Source of the DNA: Ctena decussata
Lineage: Eukaryota > Mollusca > Bivalvia > Lucinida > Lucinidae
Length of the DNA stretch: 64,000 bases
Direction: 5' to 3'
Assembly: GCA_963989385.1 (NCBI GenBank)
Contig: OZ022501.1
Span: forward strand, 85,482,979-85,546,978
Shown here piece after piece: positions 10,675 through 20,905 of the stretch. Made by a program: the position numbers and the translations under genes. Numbering within the stretch: position 1 is the stretch's first letter; each line of letters starts with the position of its first letter. The notes below the pieces were generated by a model, which made no database searches, was not told where the DNA came from, and was given only the letters and a program-made list of their open reading frames with translations.

Positions 10675-10952
10675 GCCGGGCCGCGTAGCGCAATCGGTAG
10701 GGCACCTGACTCATAAGTCAAAGGTCCTGAGTTCGAAACCCGGTCTTGCCACATACTTTCCTTTCTCTTTCCGCTGATCCAAGAAGGGCAGTTGTCAGTT
10801 ACTGGCGAAAGTATGTGCACTTAGTACTGGTTAAACGCTTAGGAGGTCTAAGCCTGTGTAGGAATAGTGTGGTTAGGTTAACTGTCCGTCCCGACATGAG
10901 CATATAACTGCTTACCGTGGACGTTAAGCATCAAATCAATCAATCAATCAAT
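10675..10952 (+). mobile_element. tRNA-derived SINE, family S1, copy 1
   Basis: The head reads like a tRNA: A-box region TAGCGCAATCGGTAGG, anticodon loop CTCATAA (CAT) and B box GAGTTCGAAACC. About 200 bases of body follow, including GAAGGGCAGTTGTCAGT and TAGTACTGGTTAA. The 3' end is GTGGACGTTAAGCATC with an ATCA tail. The copy at 22.9 kb has the same body, so this is a SINE rather than a functional tRNA gene. The bipartite A/B box suggests RNA polymerase III transcription of a source copy. Confidence 0.9.
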
Positions 10953-11329
10953 GAGAATCAATATTTTTAGAAAGAAATGCAACAGGAAGACAATAACTGG
11001 GACAGTTATCTGACATTGAATCTTTATCATATATTTTAACCGCATTAACATTGTATATTTTACCTTATGTACGTTGTATTTTACCTTTAAACAAAGCTTA
11101 ATGTATCTAAGTATGAAACATCAAATTATGTCTTAAACTTATAAAAAGAAAAACATCCAGACTTAGTCTAGTAGCTGAAAGGTAAAAGAAATTGATTATA
11201 AGTTTTATGTTAGACCTCTTATCGAGGTTGCCGCATCAGTTTGGGCTCCCTGGCAGAAAAAGTATATTCACTAAAACGAAATGACCCAGCATGACATTAA
11301 GATTTATTTTTTATCATAATGTAATATTA
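10953..11329. other. unassigned sequence
   Basis: AT-rich, with no recognisable feature. Confidence 0.5.
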
Positions 11330-11410
11330 TTATGTCCCCCCCCCCCACCCGAAGGGGTCAGAGACATATTGGTTTTCCCCGGGTCGTCTGTCTGTCTGTC
11401 TGTCTGTCAC

Positions 11411-13511
11411 AAATCGTGTCCGCTCAATAACTCTGTAACCGAATGAGATAATCTCACGAGACTTTGTACAAATATAAAGCATCATCAGACGACGTGCAGA
11501 GAACTAGACCGGTAACTCCGCCTACATTTTTTACGGAATTATGCCCCTTTGAAAATTTCAGTATGGAAATCGTGTCCGCTCAATAACTCTGTAACCGATT
11601 CAAATAATTTCACGAACCATGGTACAAATATAAAGCATCATCAAACGACAGGCAGAGAACAAGACCCGTAACTCCATCTATGTTTTATACGGAATTATGC
11701 AGCTTTGAATATTTTAGGATGGAAATCGTGTCCGCTCATTAACTCTGTAACTGATTGGTATAATTTCACGAACCTTGGTACAAATATAAAGCATCACCAG
11801 ACGACGTGCAGAGAAAAGAACCCTTAACTCCACGTACATTTTTAACGGAATTATGACCCCTTGAAAATTTTAGTATGGAAATCTTGTCAGCTCAATAACT
11901 CTGTAACCGATTGAGCTAATTTCACGAAACTTGGTACAAATATAAAGGATCATCAGTCGACATGCAGAGAACAAGACCCGTAACTCCACCTACATTGTTC
12001 TGCAATTATGCCCCTTTGAAAATTTTGGTATGGAAATCGTGTTTGCTCAATAACTCTGTAACCGATTGAGATAATTTCACGACACTTGGAACAAATATAA
12101 AGCATCATGAGACGACGTGCAGAGAGCTAGACCCGTAACTCCACTTACATTTTTTACGGAATTATGCCCCTTTGAAAATTTAGTATGGAAATCGTGTCCG
12201 CTCAATAACTCTGTAACCGATTGAGATAATTTTACAAAACTTGGTACAAATATAAAGCATTGTCTGACGTGCAGAGAGCATGACCGAAACTCCACCTACT
12301 TTTGTAAGGAATTATGCTCCTTTGAAAATTTATGTATGGGAATCATGTCCGCTCAGTAACTCTGTAACCGATTGAGCTAATTTCAAGAACCTTGGTACAA
12401 ATATAAAGGATCAGCAGACGACATGCAGAGAACAAGACCCGTAACTCCACTTACAATTTTTTATGGAAGTGTGCCCCCATGGATATCGTGTCTGCTCTTT
12501 AACTCTGTAACGGATTGAGATAATTTCATGAAACTTGATACAAATATATATTATCATCAGATAAATTTCACAAAACTTGATACAAATATAAAGCATCATC
12601 AGACGACATGCAGAGAACAAGTACTGTAACTCCACCTACATTTTGTACGAAATAATGCGCCTTTGAATATTTTAGGATGGAAATTGTGTTTGCTCAATAA
12701 CTCTGTAACCATTTGAGATAATTTCACGAAACTTGGTACAAATTTAAAGCATCATCAGACGACATGTAGAGAGCAAGACCTGTAAATCCACCTACATTTT
12801 TACGGAATTATGCTCCATTTGTAAATTTTAGTATGGGAAACGTGCCCACTCAATAACTCTGTAACTGAGATAATTTCACGAAACTTGGTACAAATATAAA
12901 GCATTATCAGACGACGTGCAGAGAGCAAGACTGGTAACTCCATCTACATTTTTTAGGCAATTATATCCCTTTTAAGATTTTAATATGGAAATCATGTCCG
13001 CTCAAAAACATTGTAACCGATTGAGATAATTTCACAAAACTGGGTGCAAATATAAAGCATCATCAGAGGACCTGCAGAGAGCAAGACCTGTAACTCCCCT
13101 TACAATTTTTTTATGGAATTATGCCCCTTTTAAAATTTTAGTATGGAAATTGTGTCCGCTCCATAACTCTGAAACTATATGAGATATTTTCGCAAAATTG
13201 GTACTAATATAAAGTATCATGACTTGATGGGCAGTGGAAAGGAACCGAAATTCTGCTCACATTTACTACAGAATTACATCCCTTTTAAAACTTTAATATG
13301 GAAATCATGTTTGCTGCATAACTCTGAAACTATATGACTTATTTTCATGAAACTTGGTACAAATATAAAATATCAGACAATGTGCAGTGAACAAGAACTG
13401 TAACTCCCTATACACTTTTTATGGAATTATGCCCCTTTGTTAATTTGGAAATCATGTTTGTTCTATAACTTTAAAACTGTAAAAGATATTTTCGTCAAAC
13501 TTTATACAAAT
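11411..13511 (+). repeat. ~155-bp satellite array, about 14 monomers
   Basis: Units keyed on AAATCGTGTCCGCTCAATAA start near 11411, 11567, 11723, 11879, 12034, 12189, 12340, 12483, 12680, 12838, 12989, 13147, 13302 and 13449. Most spacings are 155-158. A longer 197-base step at 12483-12680 reflects a local partial duplication of the CAAATATAAAGCATCATCAG segment. Units diverge progressively towards the right. Minus-strand frames at 12077-12295 and 12411-12635 are satellite artefacts. Confidence 0.95.
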
Positions 13512-13942
13512 CGAGGGCTTAGTGCAAGACTAGTCTAACTCCATATTTTGAAACTTTTCTGGAGAAGCAAAAAACTGATTATTACAGTACATAAACAAAA
13601 TACTAAAATGAAATTAGACACATTTACATAAAATATGGGAAGAAATGCTTACATTATTCAATTTTTTTTATTTATTTTTGCTAAATTAGGTTTTTGTGAC
13701 TTAGACTACTTTTGCGCTGAAAAGTTTAGTGCAAGACTAGTCTAACTTGAGATAGACTTTTTTTTTCAAATGCAAAATATAAGTGCATTATAAAACAAAT
13801 TTTAACAATTTTTACAGTTTGAAGGCAAAAACTCAATAAGCATGAGCTGTGAAATAGATATTTAACAACTTTAAACATTTAAAAAGGACAATTTATGTAA
13901 CTTTTTTTTTTTGTTAGTGTTTGCCCCAGATAATAAACCAAT

Positions 13943-14056
13943 CAGATCGCCTTAATTTTCAAATTTTCAATAGATTTATTGGTGTAGACTCATCACTTAT
14001 CCATGAAGAGAGTCTTCACCAATAAATCTACTGAAGACTTGAAAATTCAAGTGATC
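13943..14056. repeat. hairpin (inverted repeat)
   Basis: The left arm includes TAATTTTCAAATTTTCAATA and AGATTTATTGGTG. The right arm has the inverse, CACCAATAAATCT and CTTGAAAATTCAAGTGATC. It is imperfect with a loop around ATCACTTATCCATGAA. Confidence 0.8.
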
Positions 14057-14225
14057 AGAAATGTACAGTCTTCTGTGGCTTGTCACGTCTAAAAATAGCT
14101 TCAACATGACAGGTCAAATTGATTTTGAAGATGTAGATTTCTCCAATGAGCGCTTTTTTTTTCTTTTCTCATTACAGAGGGACAGATGAAGGGAGTATTT
14201 GGCAGAATTCTCCATAAAAAGTATT

Positions 14226-14443
14226 TTATGGTTACTCATTAGAACCACCTTGACGAGGCGGTTCTATTGCTATCCATAACATTATTTTTAAAATCAACAC
14301 ATATTATAAAAACATGTGGATACTTATTAGAATCGCCTCGACGAGGCAGTTCTATGGGTACCCACAGCATTGTTTTAAAGCATGTTGTAGATATTTGTTA
14401 GAATTGCCTCGAAAAGGCAGTTCTAATGAATATCCACAACATA
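14226..14443. repeat. three successive related hairpins
   Basis: Hairpins at 14226-14279, 14311-14371 and 14391-14443 share the centre AGAAYYGCCTCGACGAGGC with GTTCTA. They have outer arms of the GTGGATAYTYATTAGAA type paired with TTCTAATGAATATCCAC. Arms diverge among copies, but compensating changes are visible in places. Confidence 0.8.
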
Positions 14444-15008
14444 CGTTTTTCATGGAGAAATAATCCCAAGTTATCACAAAATACTCCTCTTGTATGTTCC
14501 TCTGCAATAAGATGCATCTCGTAGCACAAATCAAATAACTATGATATGTGTAAAGAGAAAAAATAATCCTCATTCAACAAAGGAAAATCAAAGTGACCAG
14601 CCATGTTTGAGCTCCAAAAACTGAATGAATGGGAATATGCAAAGTCATCTGAACACAAATCATAAATGACAGCATGACACCCACTCTAGAAGCAGTATTC
14701 TGATTATGCTCCTCTCCAAGCTAAATGAAAGCATGGCAAAAACTTTAAAAGCAGTATTCTAATTAAGCCCCTCCTGTCCAAGCTATTTTGGGACTGTCAT
14801 GATATTGCATCATGTTTTGATGTTGCATCATTACTATAATCAAAGTACATTGGAGAGTGGTCATTTTGGGATTTTTTTTTATTTATCATTACTATTTCTT
14901 TATTTTTATTTTTTTTTAAACAAAATATCTCTCCAACAAAGATTATTTGAAAGATGTTGGAAAACAGAACAGACCAAGATCAGTTATTATCTGGGGCAAA
15001 CACTAAGC

Positions 15009-15110
15009 CGGTTAGAGGCTATGAAGAGAAATCTTCGCAATTAAGAACCTTCCGCTCGCTACGCTCGCTTCAGGTTCTTAATTGCGAAGATTTCTCTTCA
15101 TAGCCTCTAA
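15009..15110. repeat. near-perfect long palindrome
   Basis: Arms of about 40 bases, starting GGTTAGAGGCTATGAAGAG and ending CTCTTCATAGCCTCTAACC, surround a GC-rich loop containing CGCTCGCTACGCTCGC. Identity of the arms suggests recent origin or ongoing conversion. Confidence 0.95.
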
Positions 15111-15599
15111 CCTATACTTAGTGCAAAACTAGTCTAACTTCAAATCCACTTTTTCTTAGCGCAATACTAGTCTATCTCAAGATAGACTAGTCTTGCACTA
15201 AGAAAAATGAGGAAAATATTTTGAAATGAAAAGATTCCATGTTTTACTTCCGAAAAACTGTTTACTAAAGTGTTAAGAAAACACTGTACCTAGACCTATA
15301 ACTACTTAAAGACTATAAGAACTTTTATCTAAATTTTTAAAACTGAAAACTTAACCATTTATCCATAGTATGCTCTTTAAAATCAAATTCGTCTCATTGT
15401 AGTTAGACCAGTCTTGCGCTAAAGATTTGGCTCATCTGGCTCCTAGACTATTCTTAAATTTGGAATAAAAGCATTTTTTGCCAAAACATGAATCTTAATA
15501 TTTTCAAAGAATGTGTATTTGACCATCAAGTTTTCAAAACTGCAAAAAAGTGATTTTGTGAAAAATAGTGAGTTGGACCAGTCTTGCACTGAGCCCTCG

Positions 15600-16165
15600 A
15601 AATATAAAGTATCAGGAGATGATGTGCAGAGAACAATATCCATATGCTCTGTATCTAAAAAACCTCTAGAGATATTTTGCTCAGATGTGAAGGAAATAAG
15701 ACAGTTATTCTGGATTTTTTGGAGCTACCCCTTTTGAACATTGAAAATAGTACATTTTGCTTGAATTAAAAAAAAATCATGAATTTTTTTACAATTATAA
15801 AGCATCATCAAATGATGTGCAGAAAAACAAGATCGGTAGCTCCGCCTTCATTTTTAATGAAATTATGCCTCTGTAATTTTTCAGTACAGAAATGGTGTTC
15901 CCTCTGTAACTTTAAAACCGTTGAAGATATTTTTACAAAACTTGGCTCAAATATAAACCATATCAGAAGATTTGCAGAGAAAAGAACCCTACATCCACCT
16001 ACATTTTTCGCAGAATTATGCGCCTTTTAATTTAAGTTGGCGACTGTAGCCACGCTTGTAACTTTTCAGCATGGAGATCTTGTCCCCTCTACAAATATAA
16101 GAGCATGGTTAGTTGATGTTCAGAGAATAAGAACCATAACTCCATCTACATTCCTGGTGAGAGGT
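15600..16165 (+). repeat. right-hand remainder of the ~155-bp satellite
   Basis: Diverged units resume immediately after the TIR insertion with AAATATAAAGTATCAGGAG. They continue through ACAAAACTTGGCTCAAATAT (about 15936) to the terminal unit shared with 1005-1100. Confidence 0.85.
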
Positions 16166-16187
16166 GGGAGGAAGGGGGAGACATCTG

Positions 16188-16479
16188 TTTTTGTTTCAAA
16201 AACAAACATCATGTTTAGACATAGCTTTACCTAGACTGCATACCATTCTATTGTGGTGCATCCGACGCAATGTTTCATGACGTTGTTACCTTACTTAGTA
16301 ACATACTTCATATTAGCCATCTTTGAGATCAGTACACATATTACATACTAAGATAGTTGTGTTATCAGCAAGTTTGATCGTTTCAATGAAAAATAAAGTT
16401 GGTATGCCCAGGACAATATTTTCCCCATTTTTTTGTTCTCTTTATGCCATTGTCTTCACATTTGTACTATTATTTTTAT
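16188..16479. other. unassigned sequence
   Basis: No feature was recognised. The frame at 16323-16526 is hydrophobic, but composition alone explains this. Confidence 0.4.
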
Positions 16480-16795
16480 TTATCATATGGCGTCGCTGTT
16501 ATTCAGTGGATAACGTCGTGACATAAAAATCGTATGACCACACGTGTAATAACACTTTGTAGCATACACGTAACGTCATTGACAACGTCGATGTCAACAA
16601 TACGTTTCCTTATTGAAATAATGTTGAGTTTGAAGGCGTAACAACCCCATTTTAAAGGGTCATATGATAAACAGAATCATACATTCGTGGTCATTCCAAA
16701 TGAAATTTATGAAACTCGCCAAAGGCTCGTTTCATAAAATTCATATATATATATGAACTGACCACTCGTGTAAGATCCTCTATTTCATTTTATAT
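16480..16795 (-). repeat. foldback repeat F2, copy 1
   Basis: Shares CATATGATAAACAGAATC and GTAAGATCCTCTAT with 55.0-55.3 kb and, in inverse, 32.6-33.0 kb. Its hairpin at about 16689-16773 pairs GGTCATTCCAAATGAAATTT and TATGAAAC with GTTTCATAAAATTCATAT and GAACTGACC around a loop containing CGCCAAAGGCTC. Confidence 0.7.
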
Positions 16796-17459
16796 AGAAC
16801 ATAAAAATTTACAATGATTTACACCTACAGGCAACCCATTTTAAACCTGATACTTCTAGACTTCTAATGTATCCCATATTGTTCAGAGGTCGTTTGGGCA
16901 CTGCATCATACTTGTTTGTGCTCTTAAAACTAGAAAATGTGCTTACCACCGTTACTTTTGCTTGATTCTGAAGAACAACAGGTTTGCTTGACTTCTTGTA
17001 ACAGAAAAGAAGAGAAAAAAATATAAGAATATTTCAGCTAAAGACGCTACGCTATATCTGTGAGTGTAAAATGTGTCACAATAAAACACAAATCCACAGG
17101 CATGTTTACCTGGCTGTCTCTGTTTTGCACATGACAAGAAATTGATTTGAGTGAAAAACATTCTGAAATTACCCTATTTTTCTTGTTTTGATTTGAATCT
17201 TTGAATCTTTGTTAATGCTGAACCTGAACCTTTCAGAGTATGACTTAAAATAGCTCTCAGCATAACCGAATACCAGCAATGCAAGAATCTGTGGTTTTTG
17301 AAAATTGCAAGCGGACATCATCATATTAAACAAGTACCTTTTTAAAAGAAAACTCAATATCAGGAAGATATGGTTACTGTTTTATCTGAAAAAAAAATAT
17401 ATATACTTTTCTCCCACCTTTGCATATATAAGATACGGTAGCCCCTCAGCTCATATAAG
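16796..17459. other. unassigned left flank of the ribozyme array
   Basis: AT-rich, with no gene recognised. No target duplication matching the right flank of the array was seen. Confidence 0.45.
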
Positions 17460-17516
17460 ATTAAAATCTTAAAAAGTTCCTTCAAGAGCAGAGAATACAT
17501 ACAGAAGTAGGAACAT

Positions 17517-17562
17517 GGGCCAGACTACGTAGTTTCGGCTAATAAAGCCTCGTCAGTGACCC
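17517..17562 (-). ncRNA. type I hammerhead ribozyme, unit 1
   Basis: In minus-strand RNA order: GGGUCA (stem I), CUGACGA (core), GGCUUUAUUAGCC (stem II of 4 bp with UUAUU loop), GAAA (core), CUACGUAG (short palindromic stem III), UC, then UGGCCC (stem I). All invariant residues of the family (CUGANGA, GAAA, UH) are present and stem I has six pairs, one of them G-U. Predicted cleavage follows GUC, between plus positions 17523 and 17522. The tiny stem III is typical of hammerheads in animal retroelements and may favour dimer action. Confidence 0.92.
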
Positions 17563-17898
17563 TGACAATATCTGGTGACGAAACCAGAAAAAAGCATACT
17601 GTAATTTCTTAATTTTAATTGGGCAGTCGACTCAAAGACTGATTATTTTTAAAAGAATCCAAATAATATAAAATACGATGATCTAGAATAATAGTCTAAA
17701 TCGATCTCAAATTTTAGATTTCTCGTAATCTATCTTCTGATCTCAAAGGATGTAAATAAAATATAATCTGCACTATGGATGATGTACGGGGAGACGTTTT
17801 ACGGCCGCCACACGGCACAACACCAGCTGCAGTGAGGTAAAATTAAAATCTTAAAAAGTTCCTTCAAGAGCAGAGAATACATACAGAAGTAGGAACAT

Positions 17899-17944
17899 GG
17901 GCCAGACTACGTAGTTTCGGCTAATAAAGCCTCGTCAGTGACCC
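17899..17944 (-). ncRNA. type I hammerhead ribozyme, unit 2
   Basis: Identical to unit 1 over all 46 bases. Predicted cleavage is between 17905 and 17904, giving a 382-base spacing. Confidence 0.92.
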
Positions 17945-18280
17945 TGACAATATCTGGTGATGAAACCAGAAAAAAGCATACTGTAATTTCTTAATTTTAA
18001 TTGGGCAGTCGACTCAAAGACTGATTAGTTTTAAAAGAATCCAAATAATATAAAATACGATGATCTAGAATAATAGTCTAAATCGATCTCAAATTTTAGA
18101 TTTCTCGTAATCTATCTTCTGATCTCAAAGGATGTAAATAAAATATAATCTGCACTATGGATGATGTACGGGGAGACGTTTTACGGCCACCACACGGCAC
18201 AACACCAGCTGTAGTGAGGTAAAATTAAAATCTTAAAAAGTTCCTTCAAGAGCAGAGAATACATACAGAAGTAGGAACAT

Positions 18281-18326
18281 GGGCCAGACTACGTAGTTTC
18301 GGCTAATAAAGCCTCGTCAGTGACCC
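18281..18326 (-). ncRNA. type I hammerhead ribozyme, unit 3
   Basis: Identical to unit 1 over the motif. Predicted cleavage is between 18287 and 18286. The next monomer carries the 7-base insertion (extra ATATAAA-like text near 18430), outside the ribozyme. Confidence 0.92.
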
Positions 18327-18669
18327 TGACAATATCTGGTGACGAAACCAGAAAAAAGCATACTGTAATTTCTTAATTTTAATTGGGCAGTCGACTCAAA
18401 GACTGATTAGTTTTAAAAGAATCCAAATATATAAAAATATAAAATACGATGATCTAGAATAATAGTCTAAATCGATCTCAAATTTTAGATTTCTCGTAAT
18501 CTATCTTCTGATCTCAAAGGATGTAAATAAAATATAATCTGCACTATGGATGATGTACGGGGAGACGTTTTACGGCCGCCACACGGCACAACACCAGCTG
18601 CAGTGAGGTAAAATTAAAATCTTAAAAAGTTCCTTCAAGAGCAGAGAATACATACAGAAGTAGGAACAT

Positions 18670-18715
18670 GGGCCAGACTACGTAGTTTCGGCTAATAAAG
18701 CCTCGTCAGTGACCC
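18670..18715 (-). ncRNA. type I hammerhead ribozyme, unit 4
   Basis: Identical to unit 1 over the motif. Predicted cleavage is between 18676 and 18675. Further right, only the downstream stem I strand of a fifth motif remains (19052-19057), where the array stops. Confidence 0.92.
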
Positions 18716-19057
18716 TGACAATATCTGGTGACGAAACCAGAAAAAAGCATACTGTAATTTCTTAATTTTAATTGGGCAGTCGACTCAAAGACTGATTAGT
18801 TTTAAAAGAATCCAAATAATATAAAATACGATGATCTAGAATAATAGTCTAAATCGATCTCAAATTTTAGATTTCTCGTAATCTATCTTCTGATCTCAAA
18901 GTATGTAAATAAAATATAATCTGCACTATGGATGATGTACGGGGAGACGTTTTACGGCCGCCACACGGCACAACACCAGCTGCAGTGAGGTAAAATTAAA
19001 ATCTTAAAAAGTTCCTTCAAGAGCAGAGAATACATACAGAAGTAGGAACATGGGCCA

Positions 19058-19507
19058 GAAACTTCTATCTTACACCTGGCAACATCTTTCTTATATTAGC
19101 AACCAGACTTTTTCAATTTTTTTACTAATATTTTAACTTTAAATGAACAAAATGGATACACAAGCATGTCGGATGACGATTGATAGAAGATCATAGATTT
19201 GTGACATCAATCAATTTTAATGACGTCACTAAAACCGGTTATAAAACGTTGCTAGCAAACTTGACGCGTGTGATGTGACAGGCTAAGTTGCATTTTTTTC
19301 TTCACCCTCTTGAAGATAAAATAGTCCACAAATCGTATTCTCAGTCTATTTTTAAGGTGCAAACTATGTTTACACCAATAGAAGGATCCAATAAACACAC
19401 TGGGCTGCTCAAAATTTACTTCAGATCACTTGTTAAAATTTTCCTTTTCTGAAGCCTAATCCGACTTGAGGGTTAAAATCTGCTAACAGTGGGAGAAAAA
19501 TAATCCA
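19058..19507. other. unassigned right flank of the ribozyme array
   Basis: Begins GAAACTTCTATC directly after the array. No gene was recognised. Confidence 0.45.
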
Positions 19508-19618
19508 TCATGAGCCAGTCCATGTAGGATAGGTAAATCTCAGCCTCGACAAGCCTCGTCCCTGGTTGAAATGCCGACCCCTCAGGGGAGATTTCCCTAT
19601 CCTACATGGACACTCATG
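19508..19618. repeat. hairpin element
   Basis: Arms CAGTCCATGTAGGATAGG with AAATCTC at the left and GAGATTT with CCTATCCTACATGGACAC at the right, separated by about 45 bases with CCTCGACAAGCCTCG. Outer bases CATGAG and CTCATG extend the pairing. Confidence 0.85.
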
Positions 19619-20704
19619 TGGATTGTTATTTTCTTACAGAGCAAATGCTTTCCTGATAGAGTAGATTTATCTTAAGAGCTTTGTCCTTCAGGGAAGCAAA
19701 TATGAAGTTACAAAAGTTGTTCCCCTTTGTGGGTGTCATAAAAGCATACTTAAGCCACCCATTTGAACTTTTGTACCCAAAAGGTAAAAGCAACAGAAAT
19801 AATTTCTTCAAGATCTCCATCAGTGTCAATTTCTCTGGCAGATGATGTGGCTTTGGGAGGGTCCTCAGGAAATAAAGGAGAGTTTGACATCTAAATAAAA
19901 ATTCTCAAGATAAAACTACATGTGTAAAGCACTGGACTAAAAGATGCAGATTTACAACAAATCTGTTTGAAAACTGAAGCCCATTATAGTATATTTTGGA
20001 AAAAAATTATGTGTTCTTTCTTGAACTTCTTCCAGTTGCAGAGCCACCATTTATTTTTTTATGGCTACAAAAATGTACATCTTTTCAACCTCTAATCCTT
20101 ATTAATCCTAAAAAAGGCCCCTACTGTAATACATGCCCCCCTGCCTCTTTCCCTAAATAATGGTACGTATACTGACTTGCCAAAATTACAAAATCCCTGG
20201 CATAAAGTTTTCAGGTTTATGTATTTTATGCAGTATTCAACTATCTGAGTGATAACAAAGAGCTGCTATTATTCTTACTTGTTTTAAAAAATCACCCCTG
20301 TCATGTATAGTTGTGTCTTCTTTTCTTTTCATATTTTTTTTTACTTCTTGGTGTGTGAGTGCCTGTGTGTGTTTGGAGTCAAAATGGTATAACAATACCT
20401 ATGGTGGCAAATTGTTTAGCAATAGAGGTGAATCACTATTTCTTGACACAATCAAAATGTCAAGTTATAGCTTAACCATACCGGTACAGTTCACCGAGCT
20501 GTTTAGCATCTCCATACCTTCCATCCTTTTATCTCTGTAACAGTGGCTCCCTCCAAGCCTAGCTCCTTGGCCTTCTCACCAGCAAGTTTTGTAATGAAGT
20601 AGTAAGCATTTTCTACAACAAGAAATGATATAACATGCTCACAGAAAAGATTATATCTATATTATTCGTGCTTTCAATTTCTTCAACTTCTACTGTCCCC
20701 AAAA
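19619..20704. other. unassigned sequence
   Basis: No gene or repeat was recognised. Open frames here are short and unlike known proteins. Confidence 0.45.
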
Positions 20705-20905
20705 GATGGTTTCCTGCCGAGACTGGCTGAGTGACTCTGCTTCCTGCGGAGTCTAGGCCTGAAGCAGAAGCATGCAGACAGTCTCTGCATGAAGCCATTT
20801 ATCATGTACAGCAGTCTCGGCAGGAAGCAAGAGATCGCGTACAGTCTCGGAAGAAGCCAAATATGACAGATAGTCTCTGCAGGAAGCAAAAATTTGCCGA
20901 CACGT
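20705..20905. repeat. small degenerate minisatellite with inverted units
   Basis: Variants of CAGTCTCTGCAGGAAGC recur near 20780, 20812, 20842 and 20870. They appear in inverse as TTCCTGCCGAGACTGGCTG near 20712 and CTGCTTCCTGCGGAG near 20738. Three overlapping open frames in this stretch reflect the repeat. Confidence 0.75.

Larger units (their letters stand above)
13914..15006. mobile_element. inner nested TIR element, ~1.1 kb
   Basis: TTAGTGTTTGCCCCAGATA at 13914 has its exact inverse at the right end, 14984-15006 (23 bases in all). It lies wholly within the 13512-15599 element. It contains a large hairpin (13943-14056) and three short hairpins (14226-14443). No transposase was found. Alternatively the repeats could be internal subterminal repeats of the outer element. 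Confidence 0.65.
13512..15599. mobile_element. 2.09-kb TIR element inserted in the satellite
   Basis: The termini are CGAGGGCTTAGTGCAAGAC at the left and GTCTTGCACTGAGCCCTCG at the right, one mismatch over 19 bases. AAAT is present on both sides (13508-13511 and 15600-15603), and removing the element restores the satellite phrase ACAAATATAAAG. The TTAGTGCAAGACTAGTC word recurs internally near 13731, 15118, 15161 and 15400 in both orientations. No transposase was recognised. A second TIR element is nested inside. Confidence 0.85.
11330..16187 (+). mobile_element. Pearl-like tandem-repeat element with nested insertions
   Basis: The left end is TATGTCCCCC followed by ACCCGAAGGGG; the right end, about 16166-16187, is GGTGGGAGGAAGGGGGAGACAT, a rough inverted match. 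Inside are a short GTCT microsatellite (11388-11408) and about 15 satellite units of ~155 bp. A 2.1-kb TIR element interrupts them at 13512-15599. Ends, microsatellite and ~150-bp core resemble the organisation of bivalve Pearl elements. That family label is inference, and no transposition protein is encoded. Confidence 0.7.
17460..19057 (-). mobile_element. hammerhead-ribozyme tandem array (retrozyme-like)
   Basis: Four monomers repeat at 382, 382, 389 and 382 bases (TTCCTTCAAGAGCAG at 17477, 17859, 18241, 18630 and 19012) and differ by only a few substitutions and one 7-base insertion. Each has one complete minus-strand hammerhead. Read on the minus strand, the array starts with TGGCCCATG at 19057, exactly the 5' end of a cleaved product. 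It runs through four cleavage sites and ends about 62 bases past the last with AAGATTTTAAT. That end contains a GTTCC/GGAAC hairpin. No protein is encoded. The arrangement matches non-autonomous retrozymes or the repeats of Penelope-like elements: transcription would give multimeric RNA that self-cleaves to ~382-nt units. No terminal inverted repeats or target duplications were seen. Confidence 0.9.

Noticed and set aside
10675..10752. tRNA-Met-like gene (CAT anticodon loop)
   Set aside because: It is the head of an S1 SINE: the same ~200-base body follows the second copy at 22.9 kb, and the acceptor stem does not pair fully.
12077..12635. two minus-strand ORFs of 72-74 codons
   Set aside because: Both are phases of the 155-bp satellite and share the same repeat-derived peptides.
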